DNA of 25,904 bases, from contig DASVCA010000175.1 in NCBI GenBank assembly GCA_036381835.1, positions 1 through 25,904 of the forward strand, in the 5' to 3' direction. Of the stretch, positions 15,787 to 23,844 are shown piece by piece; the stretch's first letter is position 1, and every line of letters begins with the position of its first letter. The notes under the pieces were generated by a model. The model was not told where the DNA came from, made no database searches, and saw only the letters and a list, made by a program, of their open reading frames with translations. The translations under genes were made by a program, and so were the position numbers. The DNA is from DASULK01 sp036381835 (GTDB taxonomy: Bacteria > Actinomycetota > Actinomycetes > Mycobacteriales > Micromonosporaceae).

Positions 15787-15792
15787 TACCGT
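15787..15792 (+). promoter_or_regulatory. Possible -10 element in the 37-bp divergent promoter
   Basis: TACCGT would start a short leader carrying GGAGG (15805-15809) for the downstream gene at 15816. It lies only 8 bp from the divergent mannosyltransferase start, so the two promoters must overlap. Confidence 0.3.
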
Positions 15793-15815
15793 GTTCATCG
15801 GATTGGAGGTGGGGG

Positions 15816-17402
15816 GTGCGACAGAGCCGGGTGCTGGTGGCGAGCCTCGGCGCCTCGCTCATCCTCAGTGTGCTGTATCTGGCCGCCCCGCGGATGGGTT
15901 CCGACCTGTCCGCTCAGGTGGCCCGGGCGTGGTTCTTCGCCGAGCACGGCCCCGCTATGGTCGATCTGCGCTGGTACGGCGGGGTCCACCAGTTCGGCTA
16001 CAGCCTGGTATCGCAGCCGGTGATGGCGCTGCTCGGGGTGCGGGTGACGGGTGCCCTGGCTCTGCTCCTCGCAGGTGGCGCGTTCGCGGCCCTGCTCGTG
16101 CGAACCAGGGTTCCCCGTCCGCTGCCCGGCAGTCTGCTCGGTGTGATCTGCATCGCCGGGAACCTGGTCTCCGGCCGGGTGACCTACGCCCTCGGGGTGG
16201 CGTTCGGGCTCCTCGCGCTGCTGGCGCTCACCGTGCCCGGAGACACCGGCCGGCGGCGTCTGCTGCGCTACGGCGGCGCGGCAGCGGGTGCCCTGCTCGC
16301 GTCGGCGACCAGCCCGGTCGCCGGCCTGTTCACGGGCCTGGTCGCGGCCGCCCTGCTGGCGACCCGCAGATTCGCCGATGGCCTGTTCCTCGGCGTGGCC
16401 GCCGCCGCGCCGTTGACGGTGACCGCGGGGCTGTTCGGCGACGGCGGGTGGATGAACATCAGCCGCAGCGACGCCGCGCAGGCGATCGTCGCGAGCCTGC
16501 TGGTCGCCGCTCTCGTCCGGTACCGGCCGGTGCGGATCGGCGCCCTGCTCTCCGCCGGCGGGGTCCTGCTCGCCGCACTCGTCCACACGCCCGTCGGGCT
16601 GAACGCGACCCGCCTGGCGGTGATGTTCACGCTGCCCGTCCTCGCGGCCGCCGCCCGACTGCCGGAACCGGTGGACGCCCGACTGCCGGCTGCGCTGCGC
16701 GCCCGGGCGGTCGGCGCGACGGCTCTCGTGGCGCTGCTCGGTGCGGCATGGTGGTGGCAGCCCCCGGTGGTCACCGCCGACCTGCGCAGCATCGGCGACC
16801 CGACGAGCGACCGGGCCTACTTCACGCCGCTGCTGACCGAGCTTGCCCGGCACCGTCTCGTCGGCCGGGTGGAGATCCCGCCAACCCGCAACTACTGGGA
16901 GGCGGCCTACCTCGGCGACCTGCCGCTGGCCCGAGGCTGGCTGCGGCAGGCGGACATCGACCGGAATCCGCTGTTCTTCGAGACCGTTCCGGGTGCCGCC
17001 GGCACCGGCGTACCGCTGACCGCGCAGAGCTACCGGCGCTGGCTGGCGGAGAACGCGGTGCAGTTCGTGGCCGTGCCGAACGCCGACCTGTCCTGGGTGG
17101 GGCGGGCGGAAGCCGAACTGATCGACTCCGGGCTGCCCTATCTCAACCTGGTCTGGTCGCACCCCCGCTGGCGGCTGTACGCGGTCGCCGACCCCCGGCC
17201 GGTCGTCGCCGAGCCGGCGACCCTGGTCGACCACACCGCGGCGGCGCTGACGTTCCGCACGCCCCAGGCGGGGCCGGTCCGGGTCCGGGTGCGACACAGT
17301 CCCTGGCTGACCGTGTCCGGCAGGGCCGACATAGCCGCGGACGGCGACTGGATCGTCGTGACGACGCCGGGTCCGGGAACCTATCGGATCCGAAGTTCCT
17401 GA
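15816..17402 (+). CDS. Polytopic membrane protein of unknown function, GT-C-like
   Basis: This 528-residue protein has about 10-11 hydrophobic helices up to residue 320, then a soluble, presumably extracytoplasmic, domain of about 200 residues ending in a beta-rich segment (VRVRVRHSPWLTVSG to PGTYRIRSS). The first exterior loop contains GSDLSAQVARAWFFAEHG, an acidic patch as in GT-C enzymes. I do not recognise a family. It may be a sugar transferase working with the divergent mannosyltransferase, by neighbourhood only. The GTG at 15816 has GGAGG 6 nt upstream, and the first helix begins 7 residues later; an ATG at 15777 would put the start inside the divergent gene. Its end is 11 bp from the convergent glnE. 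Confidence 0.7.
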   Translation: MRQSRVLVASLGASLILSVLYLAAPRMGSDLSAQVARAWFFAEHGPAMVDLRWYGGVHQFGYSLVSQPVMALLGVRVTGALALLLAGGAFAALLVRTRVPRPLPGSLLGVICIAGNLVSGRVTYALGVAFGLLALLALTVPGDTGRRRLLRYGGAAAGALLASATSPVAGLFTGLVAAALLATRRFADGLFLGVAAAAPLTVTAGLFGDGGWMNISRSDAAQAIVASLLVAALVRYRPVRIGALLSAGGVLLAALVHTPVGLNATRLAVMFTLPVLAAAARLPEPVDARLPAALRARAVGATALVALLGAAWWWQPPVVTADLRSIGDPTSDRAYFTPLLTELARHRLVGRVEIPPTRNYWEAAYLGDLPLARGWLRQADIDRNPLFFETVPGAAGTGVPLTAQSYRRWLAENAVQFVAVPNADLSWVGRAEAELIDSGLPYLNLVWSHPRWRLYAVADPRPVVAEPATLVDHTAAALTFRTPQAGPVRVRVRHSPWLTVSGRADIAADGDWIVVTTPGPGTYRIRSS

Positions 17403-17417
17403 GCTCGGCGCGCTCAG
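17399..17417. terminator. Weak bidirectional hairpin over two stop codons
   Basis: CTGAGC (17399-17404) and GCTCAG (17412-17417) form a 6-bp stem with a 7-nt loop between the membrane gene and glnE, including both stops. Confidence 0.35.
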
Positions 17418-20400
17418 CTGTGGAACAGCCGCTCCACCGCGCTGCGGCACCGCCGCGCGGTGCGCAGGTAGTCGTCCAGGAACCGGCCGGGGTCGTCGCC
17501 GCCGAGCAACCGCGTCACCCCGGCCAGCACCGGGCCGCGACGGGGCAGCTGGTCACCGGCTCGGCCGCGAACCAGCATCAGCGCGTCCCGTACCCGGGCC
17601 GCGGAGCGCCATCCGGCGGCCAGCGCCGCCGCGTCCGCGGGGTCGATCAGGCCGGCATCGCGGGCCGCCGCCAGTGCCTGCAGCGTACGGGTGGTCCGCA
17701 GCGATGCGACCGTTGCGCCGTGTCGAAGCTGCAGCAGCTGCACCGCCCACTCCACGTCGGCCAGCCCACCGCGGCCGAGCTTGGTGTGGGTCGCCGGGTC
17801 CGCACCACGGGGTAGTCGTTCGGCGTCCACCCGCGCCTTGATCCGCCGGATCTCGGTCACCTGTTCGCGGGTCAGCCCGTCCGACGGGTAGCGCACCCGG
17901 TCGACGAGCTCCTCGAACTCCGCGCCGAGCGCGGGATCGCCGCAGACGAACCGGGCGCGCAGCAGCGCCTGCGCCTCCCACACCTTGGACCAACGAGCGT
18001 AGTACTGCCGGTAGGCGGCGAGGCTGCGGACCAGCGGGCCCTGACGGCCCTCGGGTCGCAGATCGGCGTCGACGCCCAACGGTGGATCGGGGGCCGGCAT
18101 GGCGAGCAGGCGACGCAGCTCCTCGGCGACCGCGTGCGCGGCGGCGCTCGCCTGCGCATCCGCGGCCCCGGGCGCGGCGGCGTAGACGAACAGCACGTCG
18201 GCGTCGGAGAGGTAGTTCATCTCCTGTCCGCCGAGGCGACCCATTCCGATCACGGCGAATCGCAGGTCCGACATCCCCGGGTGCGCCGCCCACGCTGCCC
18301 GCAGCGCGGCGGCGAGGGTGGCGTCGGCGATGTCGGAGAGCGCACGACCGACATCGGGCGGGTCGAGGTCACCGTCGGCGCGGCCGGGGAACTCGGGAGC
18401 GAGCGGGCCGGCGTGGCGCAGTACGTCGGCGAAGGCGGTCCGAATCAGCTCCCGACGGCGCAGCGCCCGTACCGCGTGGATCGCCTCGACGGGGCCGACC
18501 GCACCGTCGCCCTCCAGGTGCCGGGCGGCGGCGGCCGCGAAGCCCGCCCGCAGCACGCCGCCGGTGCGGGGCAGCAGTTCGGTGTCGTCGGCGAGGAGCC
18601 GTAGCGCCTCCGGGTCGCGGGTGAGCAGCTCGGTGACGTACCGGGACAGGCCCAGCACCCGGGCCAGCCGTTGGGCGACGGGCCCCTCGTCGCGCAGCAG
18701 CCGCAGATACCAGGGGGTGCCGGCCAGCTTCTCCGACACCTGACGGTAGCTGAGCAGCCCGCGATCCGGTTCGGGCGCGTCGGCGAACTCCTCGAGCAGC
18801 ACCGGCAGCAGGGTGCGCTGGATCGCCGCCGCCCGGGTGACCCCGCCGGTGAGCGCCTCCAGGTGACGCAGCGCCCCGGCGGGGTCGGCGAAGCCGAGCA
18901 CCTCGAGTCGGCGGCGGGCCGCCTGCGGGGTCAGCCGCAACGAGTCCGCGGGCACCCGGGCCACCGCCTCCAGCAGGGGACGGTAGAGCAGCTTGGCGTG
19001 CAGCCGGCGTACCTCGGCGGCGTGCGCGACCCATTCGGCGCGGAACGCCTCGGCGGCGTCCCGGGTCGGGGTGTCCGGGTAGCCGAGCGCGTGCGCGAGC
19101 CAACGCAGCCCGTCCGGGTCGTCCGGGACGGTGTGGGTACGCCGCAGCGCCCGCAGTTGCAGCCGGTGTTCCACGGCGCGCAAGAACCGGTAGCCGGCCA
19201 GCAACGCCTCCCCGTCGGCGCGTCCGACGTACCCGCCGGCGATGAGGGCGCGCAGCGCCGGCAGCGTGCCTCGCTCCCGCAGCGTGTCGTCCACCCGACC
19301 GTGCACGAGTTGCAGCAGCTGCACGGCGAACTCGATGTCCCGCAGCCCACCCGGACCGCGTTTGATCTCGCGCTCCAGCGCGTGTCGCGGAACGTTGTCG
19401 ATGATTCGGTGCCGCATGGCACGGACGTCGTCGATCGCCTGCGGACGTTCGGCGGCCTGCCAGACCAGCTGCGCGAGCCGATCGATCCACTCCTGGGCGA
19501 GGGCGAGGTCGCCGGCGGCGGGGCGGGCCTTGAGCAGCGCCTGAAACTCCCAGGTCCGCGCCCACCGCCGGTAGTAGGCGAGATGACTGGCCAGGGTCCG
19601 CACCAGCGGTCCGCGACTGCCCTCGGGGCGCAGCGCCGCGTCGACCGGCCATGCGACCTGGCCGCAGACCTGGATCAGGCGGGTGGCGACCGCGGTGCCG
19701 GCGGGCAGGTCGGTGTCGGCGGCGGCGACGAAGATGACATCGACGTCGGAGACGTAGTTGAGCTCCTCACCGCCGCATTTGCCCATCGCCACCACGGCGA
19801 GCCGCGGTTCGGGTGTGCCGGCGGGCAGTTCGCGTACCGCGAGGTGGTACGCCGCGGCGAGGGTCGCGTCGGCGAGCGCGGACAGCGCCGCCATCGTCTC
19901 CTCCACGTCGGCCTCGCCGGTCAGGTCTGCCGCCGCGATGCGCAGCAGTGCGAGCCGGTACGCCTGCCGCAGCTGCGCTACGGTGAACGGCTCGCCCGAT
20001 TCCGTCGCCGAACCGTCCGACCTCGGATCGGCCGGCAGGCCGCCGTCCGGGGTCGGCGCCTGTCCGTCGGGCCGGGTGGCGAGCGTCCGCCAGTGGTGCG
20101 GGTTGGCGACCAGGTGGTCGCCGAGTGCGGCCGAGACGCCGAGCACGGTGATCAGGCGGTGACGCAGACCGGCGTCCGTCCGCAGCGCGGCCAGCAGCGG
20201 TGACCGGCTCACCTCGACGTCGCCGGACTCGGCCTCGACGAGCCGGTGGAGTTGACGCAGCGCCAGGTCCGGGTCGGCGGCCCGGGACATCGCGGTGAGC
20301 AGCCGGTGCGCATCGTCGTCCGCGGGTTCCTGCGTGGCGGGGCGCCACAGCCCGAGCCCGTCGGGGCCGAGCAGGCCGGCGGCGGCCGCCCCGCCGTCGC

Positions 20401-20461
20401 CGGCGGTGAGCCCGAAGCCGTATCGGGCCAGTCGGGCGTACCCGCTGCTCGGTCTGGTCAT
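17414..20461 (-). CDS. glnE: Bifunctional glutamine synthetase adenylyltransferase/deadenylase
   Basis: GlnE attaches AMP to, and removes it from, glutamine synthetase to tune nitrogen assimilation. The 1015-residue protein has two nucleotidyltransferase domains. The N-terminal deadenylylation domain carries GKCGGEELNYVSDVDVIFV (about residue 227), with an Asp-x-Asp metal pair. The C-terminal adenylylation domain carries GMGRLGGQEMNYLSDADVLF (about 739). Each is followed by a glutamate-rich helical bundle with RGPGGLRDIEF or RGGLADVEW. The full family length is present. The likely target is Tyr402 of the GlnA encoded upstream. The ATG at 20461 was chosen because a TAGGTT -10 lies 6 nt upstream on the minus strand. 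It follows the amidotransferase by 9 nt. It is followed convergently by a membrane gene 11 bp away. Confidence 0.97.
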   Translation of the reverse strand: MTRPSSGYARLARYGFGLTAGDGGAAAAGLLGPDGLGLWRPATQEPADDDAHRLLTAMSRAADPDLALRQLHRLVEAESGDVEVSRSPLLAALRTDAGLRHRLITVLGVSAALGDHLVANPHHWRTLATRPDGQAPTPDGGLPADPRSDGSATESGEPFTVAQLRQAYRLALLRIAAADLTGEADVEETMAALSALADATLAAAYHLAVRELPAGTPEPRLAVVAMGKCGGEELNYVSDVDVIFVAAADTDLPAGTAVATRLIQVCGQVAWPVDAALRPEGSRGPLVRTLASHLAYYRRWARTWEFQALLKARPAAGDLALAQEWIDRLAQLVWQAAERPQAIDDVRAMRHRIIDNVPRHALEREIKRGPGGLRDIEFAVQLLQLVHGRVDDTLRERGTLPALRALIAGGYVGRADGEALLAGYRFLRAVEHRLQLRALRRTHTVPDDPDGLRWLAHALGYPDTPTRDAAEAFRAEWVAHAAEVRRLHAKLLYRPLLEAVARVPADSLRLTPQAARRRLEVLGFADPAGALRHLEALTGGVTRAAAIQRTLLPVLLEEFADAPEPDRGLLSYRQVSEKLAGTPWYLRLLRDEGPVAQRLARVLGLSRYVTELLTRDPEALRLLADDTELLPRTGGVLRAGFAAAAARHLEGDGAVGPVEAIHAVRALRRRELIRTAFADVLRHAGPLAPEFPGRADGDLDPPDVGRALSDIADATLAAALRAAWAAHPGMSDLRFAVIGMGRLGGQEMNYLSDADVLFVYAAAPGAADAQASAAAHAVAEELRRLLAMPAPDPPLGVDADLRPEGRQGPLVRSLAAYRQYYARWSKVWEAQALLRARFVCGDPALGAEFEELVDRVRYPSDGLTREQVTEIRRIKARVDAERLPRGADPATHTKLGRGGLADVEWAVQLLQLRHGATVASLRTTRTLQALAAARDAGLIDPADAAALAAGWRSAARVRDALMLVRGRAGDQLPRRGPVLAGVTRLLGGDDPGRFLDDYLRTARRCRSAVERLFHS

Positions 20462-20467
20462 CCGGTG

Positions 20468-20473
20468 AACCTA
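20468..20473 (-). promoter_or_regulatory. Leaderless-type -10 element of glnE, overlapping the amidotransferase stop
   Basis: On the minus strand TAGGTT begins with the TAG stop of the amidotransferase gene, followed by CACCGG (6 nt) and the ATG of glnE. Confidence 0.5.
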
Positions 20474-21241
20474 GTGTCCGAGCAGCGGCAGGTTCCGGGA
20501 CGGACGGACATCGTCGTCGAGCTCTCCGAGGGCCAGCGCGGCGAAGCGGACCGCGAAGGGCTGCCAGACGTCCTCCACGTCGGCCATGACCGCGTCGCAG
20601 GCGGCCACGAGCGCCTCCGGGTCGGCGCCGATCTCGTCGACCAGCGGCGAGGCGGACGCCCAGGTCGCGATCATGTCGGTGTCGCACTCGATGTGGAACT
20701 GCAGCCCCCAGGCCCGGTCGCCGAGCCGGAACGCTTGGTTGGGGTAGTGGGTGGAGGCGGCCAACAGCACCGCGCCCCGGGGCAGTTCGACGATCTCGTC
20801 CTGGTGCCATTGGAAGACGTCTGGCATCATCGGCACCCACTTGAACAACGGGTCGTTGTCGGCCGCGTCCCGCTTGCCCACCAGCGCCGGCCCGATCTCG
20901 GGTCCGGACGGGCTGCGCTCGACGATGCCCGCGTGGGCGGCGGCCAGCAGCTGGGCGCCCAGGCAGATGCCGAGGGTGGGCACGCGGTTGCGGACCGCCT
21001 TGCGCAGCAGGCCTTCCAGCTCAGGGAACCAGGGGGCGCCCGGGTCGCCGTCCGGTGCGGGAAGGACCGATTGGCGACCGCCCAGCACGACGAGTGCCGC
21101 GAAACCGTCCAGGTCCCTCGGCAGCGGCTCACCGGCGTGCGCGCGCAGCACCCGCAGTCGCAGGCCCGCTTCGGTCAGCCACTCCCCCAGCCGTCGAACG
21201 TCGTCCGTCGGGTCGTTTTCGATCACGAGAGCGGTAGCCAC
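20471..21241 (-). CDS. Class-I (type 1) glutamine amidotransferase
   Basis: This 256-residue stand-alone glutamine amidotransferase domain is of the GMP-synthase/GuaA-like sort. The catalytic nucleophile is Cys93 in GICLGAQLL. The triad is completed by His183 and Glu185 in LQFHIECD. It would release ammonia from glutamine or act on a gamma-glutamyl compound such as gamma-glutamyl-polyamine; the acceptor is not evident. The GTG at 21241 (VATALVIEND) was chosen because the flavodoxin-like fold begins there, and TAACCT lies 7 nt upstream; the open frame continues to an ATG at 21412, but that stretch is not amidotransferase-like. Placement before glnE suggests a nitrogen-related role, by inference. 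No synthetase partner is encoded nearby. Confidence 0.88.
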   Translation of the reverse strand: MATALVIENDPTDDVRRLGEWLTEAGLRLRVLRAHAGEPLPRDLDGFAALVVLGGRQSVLPAPDGDPGAPWFPELEGLLRKAVRNRVPTLGICLGAQLLAAAHAGIVERSPSGPEIGPALVGKRDAADNDPLFKWVPMMPDVFQWHQDEIVELPRGAVLLAASTHYPNQAFRLGDRAWGLQFHIECDTDMIATWASASPLVDEIGADPEALVAACDAVMADVEDVWQPFAVRFAALALGELDDDVRPSRNLPLLGH

Positions 21242-21248
21242 ACCGCCG

Positions 21249-21254
21249 AGGTTA
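21249..21254 (-). promoter_or_regulatory. Leaderless-type -10 element of the amidotransferase gene
   Basis: On the minus strand TAACCT is followed by CGGCGGT (7 nt) and the GTG at 21241. Confidence 0.5.
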
Positions 21255-21263
21255 TCCGGTACG

Positions 21264-21287
21264 ACCCGCCAGGGTCCGGTGGCGGGT
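21264..21287. repeat. Inverted repeat in the divergent amidotransferase/unknown-gene promoter region
   Basis: ACCCGCCA (21264-21271) and TGGCGGGT (21280-21287) are perfect 8-bp complements separated by 8 bp. The repeat straddles the expected -35 zone (about 21272-21277) of the amidotransferase promoter, so it may be an operator. If transcribed it would be a hairpin in the leader of the divergent gene. Confidence 0.45.
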
Positions 21288-21395
21288 TCGGTGGGCCGGA
21301 TGCCGCCGACGATCGGATAGTTTTCCAACCACTGGCGGAAGGTGCCGCAGTACCGCGCAGCCGCTGCCCCTTCCGGTCGGAGAGGAGGTTGTTTG

Positions 21396-23204
21396 TTGGA
21401 CCGGTCGGGCATCAGTCAACGGACCGAGGCGGGACCCCCGCCGGAAGGGGTGCGACGCATCGCATCCGAGGCGGAGGCGGAGAAACTCGCGCACCGTTTG
21501 CAGACCGCCGGCCGCAGGTGGCCGGTGGTGGTGCTCACGATCGCGGGCGGGCACGACGAGCCGTTCGGCGACCCGGAGGAGATCAAGCGGGAGGTCGGTG
21601 ATCTTGCCGAGGTGATCCTGATGCCCACGAGCGGGATCTCGTGGGCGTTCTCCCGGCATATGCCGCCCGCGACGCAGGTGTACGGCGGGGCCGGCCGCGT
21701 ATACCCGGTCGGGCACGAATGGGTGACCGACCCCACCCGCAGCAGACTGCGCTTCGCGTATTCGACGCGCGACCGCCGGCGCATCACGGATCAGCTGATC
21801 AGCGATGCGCTGGAGGCGGCGCTGGCGGCCGGTCTGATCGAGGCACGCACCCGGCCGGGCCTGCAGCAACGGACGGGTGAGATCCAAGGGGTGATCGGTT
21901 CGCGGGCGCTGGTGCGGCTGGACGACCAGTCCTCGGCCACGGTGTGGGAGGAACTGACGGTCCCCGGCGTCGCACTGGACCGGGTCGTGATGACGGGGCA
22001 GTCGGTCTGCGGGGTCTACGACCCCGCCTCACGGCGCCTGGACCTGCGCGGCGCGCTGCGCTTCACCGATCCGGCAAGCGCCGAGGAAGCCGTCACGGCC
22101 GCGTACCGCGTCGGCGACGTCGTTCTCGCGGATGTGGCCGAGGTGACCGACGACGCGGTCACCCTCCGGCTGCTGCCGGCCCTGCCGGTCGAGGTCGAGC
22201 GGGACGCCGTCACCTCCAATCCGAACGACACCCTGCGCGGACTGTTCAGCGTCGGGGAGGTGGTGGTGTGCCGGGTCGTCAGCCTGGGTCCGCCGGCCCT
22301 GCGGTTGGACGACATCGACGACGACGAGGTGCCCAGGCCCGCCCCGAGCCTGTTGCCCGACGGCCCGCCGTGGTTGCGGCTGCCGGATCCGCAGGCGCCC
22401 GCCGCGCCCGCACCCGCTGCCCGGCCCGCGGTGCCGTCGGAGGCGCCCGTCGGCTCCGCCGCCCCGGCGCCCCGACCACCGTCGCCGCTCGAGCTGGCCC
22501 GTCGGTTGGGTGCGGCAGGGCCGGCGAGAGCGAGGGGCGCGGCGCCGGAGGCGATCCAGGCGCAGCTTGCGGCGCTGAACAACGAACTGGCCGCCGAGCA
22601 GAACACCCGAAAGGCGCTCGCCGAGGAACTCGCGGTGCTGCGCAGCCGCGCGGCCGATCTCGAGGAACAGCTCATCGAGGCGACCCGGACGATTCAGAGC
22701 CTGCAGACCAGCTACCGCAACGCCGACCGGCGTCGGCAACAGGCGGTCCGGGAGCTCAAGGCTCTCCAGCGTCGTGAGGAGCCGTCCGCCCCGGTCGGGC
22801 CGGAGTTCCTCGATCCGGAGGAGCAGTTCCGGTACGAGGTGTACTGCGAGTGGGCGCGGCGCATCCCCGCGGCGGAGAAGGCCAGCAAACCGCTCGCGGA
22901 CTACAAGCTCGCCCCCGGTTTCCTGAAGTCGATCGAGGAGATCGAGGGGATAAGCCGAGCCAAGATCATCGCGGTCGTGGTCGAGGTGCTCACCGGTCAG
23001 GCCCAGCATCTGGACGGCCGCGACGTGCACAAGCTGCGCACCGGAGGTCCGGGCAGTCCGTATGTGACCCGGTCCGACGGAGCCGCCTGCTGGCGGGTCG
23101 CACTGCAACGCGAGTCCGCCGCCGCCCGCAGACTGCACTACTGGGAAAAAGGCAACACGTACGAGTTCTCGCGCGTGGTCCTGCACGACGACTACCGTCC
23201 GTAA
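21396..23204 (+). CDS. Multidomain protein of unknown function with OB/S1-like and coiled-coil regions
   Basis: This 602-residue protein has no function I can name. Domain plan: an N-terminal alpha/beta part (about 20-145) with a hydrophobic strand PVVVLTIAGG (43 onward) and YGGAGRVYPVG (96 onward), a pattern I have seen in other actinobacterial proteins of unknown role. Then come two beta-rich OB/S1-like segments (about 161-224 and 237-305, the second VGDVVLADVAEV to LRLDD), a Pro/Ala-rich linker (310-365), a coiled coil (383-460), and a C-terminal domain (475-602) ending in ACWRVALQRE, RLHYW and FSRVVLHDDYRP. The last part faintly recalls RelE/HigB-type folds. It is soluble with no signal peptide. 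TTG 21396 was chosen because AGGAGG lies 7 nt upstream. Its 3' end overlaps the Nudix gene by 13 bp. Confidence 0.75.
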   Translation: MDRSGISQRTEAGPPPEGVRRIASEAEAEKLAHRLQTAGRRWPVVVLTIAGGHDEPFGDPEEIKREVGDLAEVILMPTSGISWAFSRHMPPATQVYGGAGRVYPVGHEWVTDPTRSRLRFAYSTRDRRRITDQLISDALEAALAAGLIEARTRPGLQQRTGEIQGVIGSRALVRLDDQSSATVWEELTVPGVALDRVVMTGQSVCGVYDPASRRLDLRGALRFTDPASAEEAVTAAYRVGDVVLADVAEVTDDAVTLRLLPALPVEVERDAVTSNPNDTLRGLFSVGEVVVCRVVSLGPPALRLDDIDDDEVPRPAPSLLPDGPPWLRLPDPQAPAAPAPAARPAVPSEAPVGSAAPAPRPPSPLELARRLGAAGPARARGAAPEAIQAQLAALNNELAAEQNTRKALAEELAVLRSRAADLEEQLIEATRTIQSLQTSYRNADRRRQQAVRELKALQRREEPSAPVGPEFLDPEEQFRYEVYCEWARRIPAAEKASKPLADYKLAPGFLKSIEEIEGISRAKIIAVVVEVLTGQAQHLDGRDVHKLRTGGPGSPYVTRSDGAACWRVALQRESAAARRLHYWEKGNTYEFSRVVLHDDYRP

Positions 23205-23680
23205 CGCGACCCCGGCCGGTGTTCCGAGACCCGTCCCCGCGGTCGAATCAGCGCCGCATACTGCGGGGAGGCGAGGAACCGGGTGATCATCTCCGCGCTG
23301 CCCGGCGTGAACTCGCGGGCGAGCACCTCCTCGGCGCGGACGAACACCATCGCCGCGCCCTCTCCGAGGACCACGTCCTCCTGCCGCGCCTTCGTGGACC
23401 CGTAGAAGTAGGTCTTGATCCGGTGCGGGTCCGACAGCTGCTGGCGGGCGAACAGGCGCAGACCGTCGTCGGCTCGCAGTCCGGACTCCTCCCACAGTTC
23501 GCGCTCCGCCGCCGCCCGCACATCCTCACCCTGCTCGACATGGCCGCCCGGCAGACACCACACGTCGGGGTATACGGGGGCGTACCTGTCACGCAACTGC
23601 AGCAGCACCGCACCCGACCGGTCGACCAGCAGCACGACGGCGATCTCTATGGGCGGTGCGCTGGTGGAGCCACCGCGCAT
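23192..23680 (-). CDS. Nudix hydrolase
   Basis: This 162-residue Nudix enzyme hydrolyses a nucleoside diphosphate linked to another group; the substrate is not predictable. The Nudix box is complete: GHVEQGEDVRAAAERELWEE, then SGL, fitting G-x5-E-x7-REUxEExGU. The ATG at 23680 (MRGGSTSAPPIEIAVVLLV) was taken because the fold starts just after it. A GTG at 23686 is nearly as good, and the frame is open to a GTG at 23797. No strong Shine-Dalgarno separates them. A TATCGT at 23760-23755 could serve as a -10. The last 13 bp overlap the convergent 602-residue protein gene, so their messages are complementary at the 3' ends. Confidence 0.88.
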   Translation of the reverse strand: MRGGSTSAPPIEIAVVLLVDRSGAVLLQLRDRYAPVYPDVWCLPGGHVEQGEDVRAAAERELWEESGLRADDGLRLFARQQLSDPHRIKTYFYGSTKARQEDVVLGEGAAMVFVRAEEVLAREFTPGSAEMITRFLASPQYAALIRPRGRVSEHRPGSRYGR

Positions 23681-23844
23681 GCTCACAGTCTGCCCGCGAA
23701 TGAGGTGCCCGGCGTGGGAAACCGCGTCGGCGACCGTCGCGACCGGATCACCCGACGATAGTCCGGTCCCGGCCAAGTCGGGATACCGTGTGCACATTCG
23801 GGTTGGTTCATCCCGCTATGCCCCAGGAGTATCGAGGAGGAGGT

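Noticed and set aside
15777..15815. ATG start at 15777 for the plus-strand membrane gene
   Set aside because: It overlaps the start of the divergent mannosyltransferase and has no ribosome site; GTG 15816 has GGAGG 6 nt upstream.
21396..23680. Defence island or toxin-antitoxin operon
   Set aside because: Only a weak toxin-like impression at the end of one protein. No nuclease, helicase, methylase, integrase or antitoxin is adjacent, and the Nudix gene is convergent.
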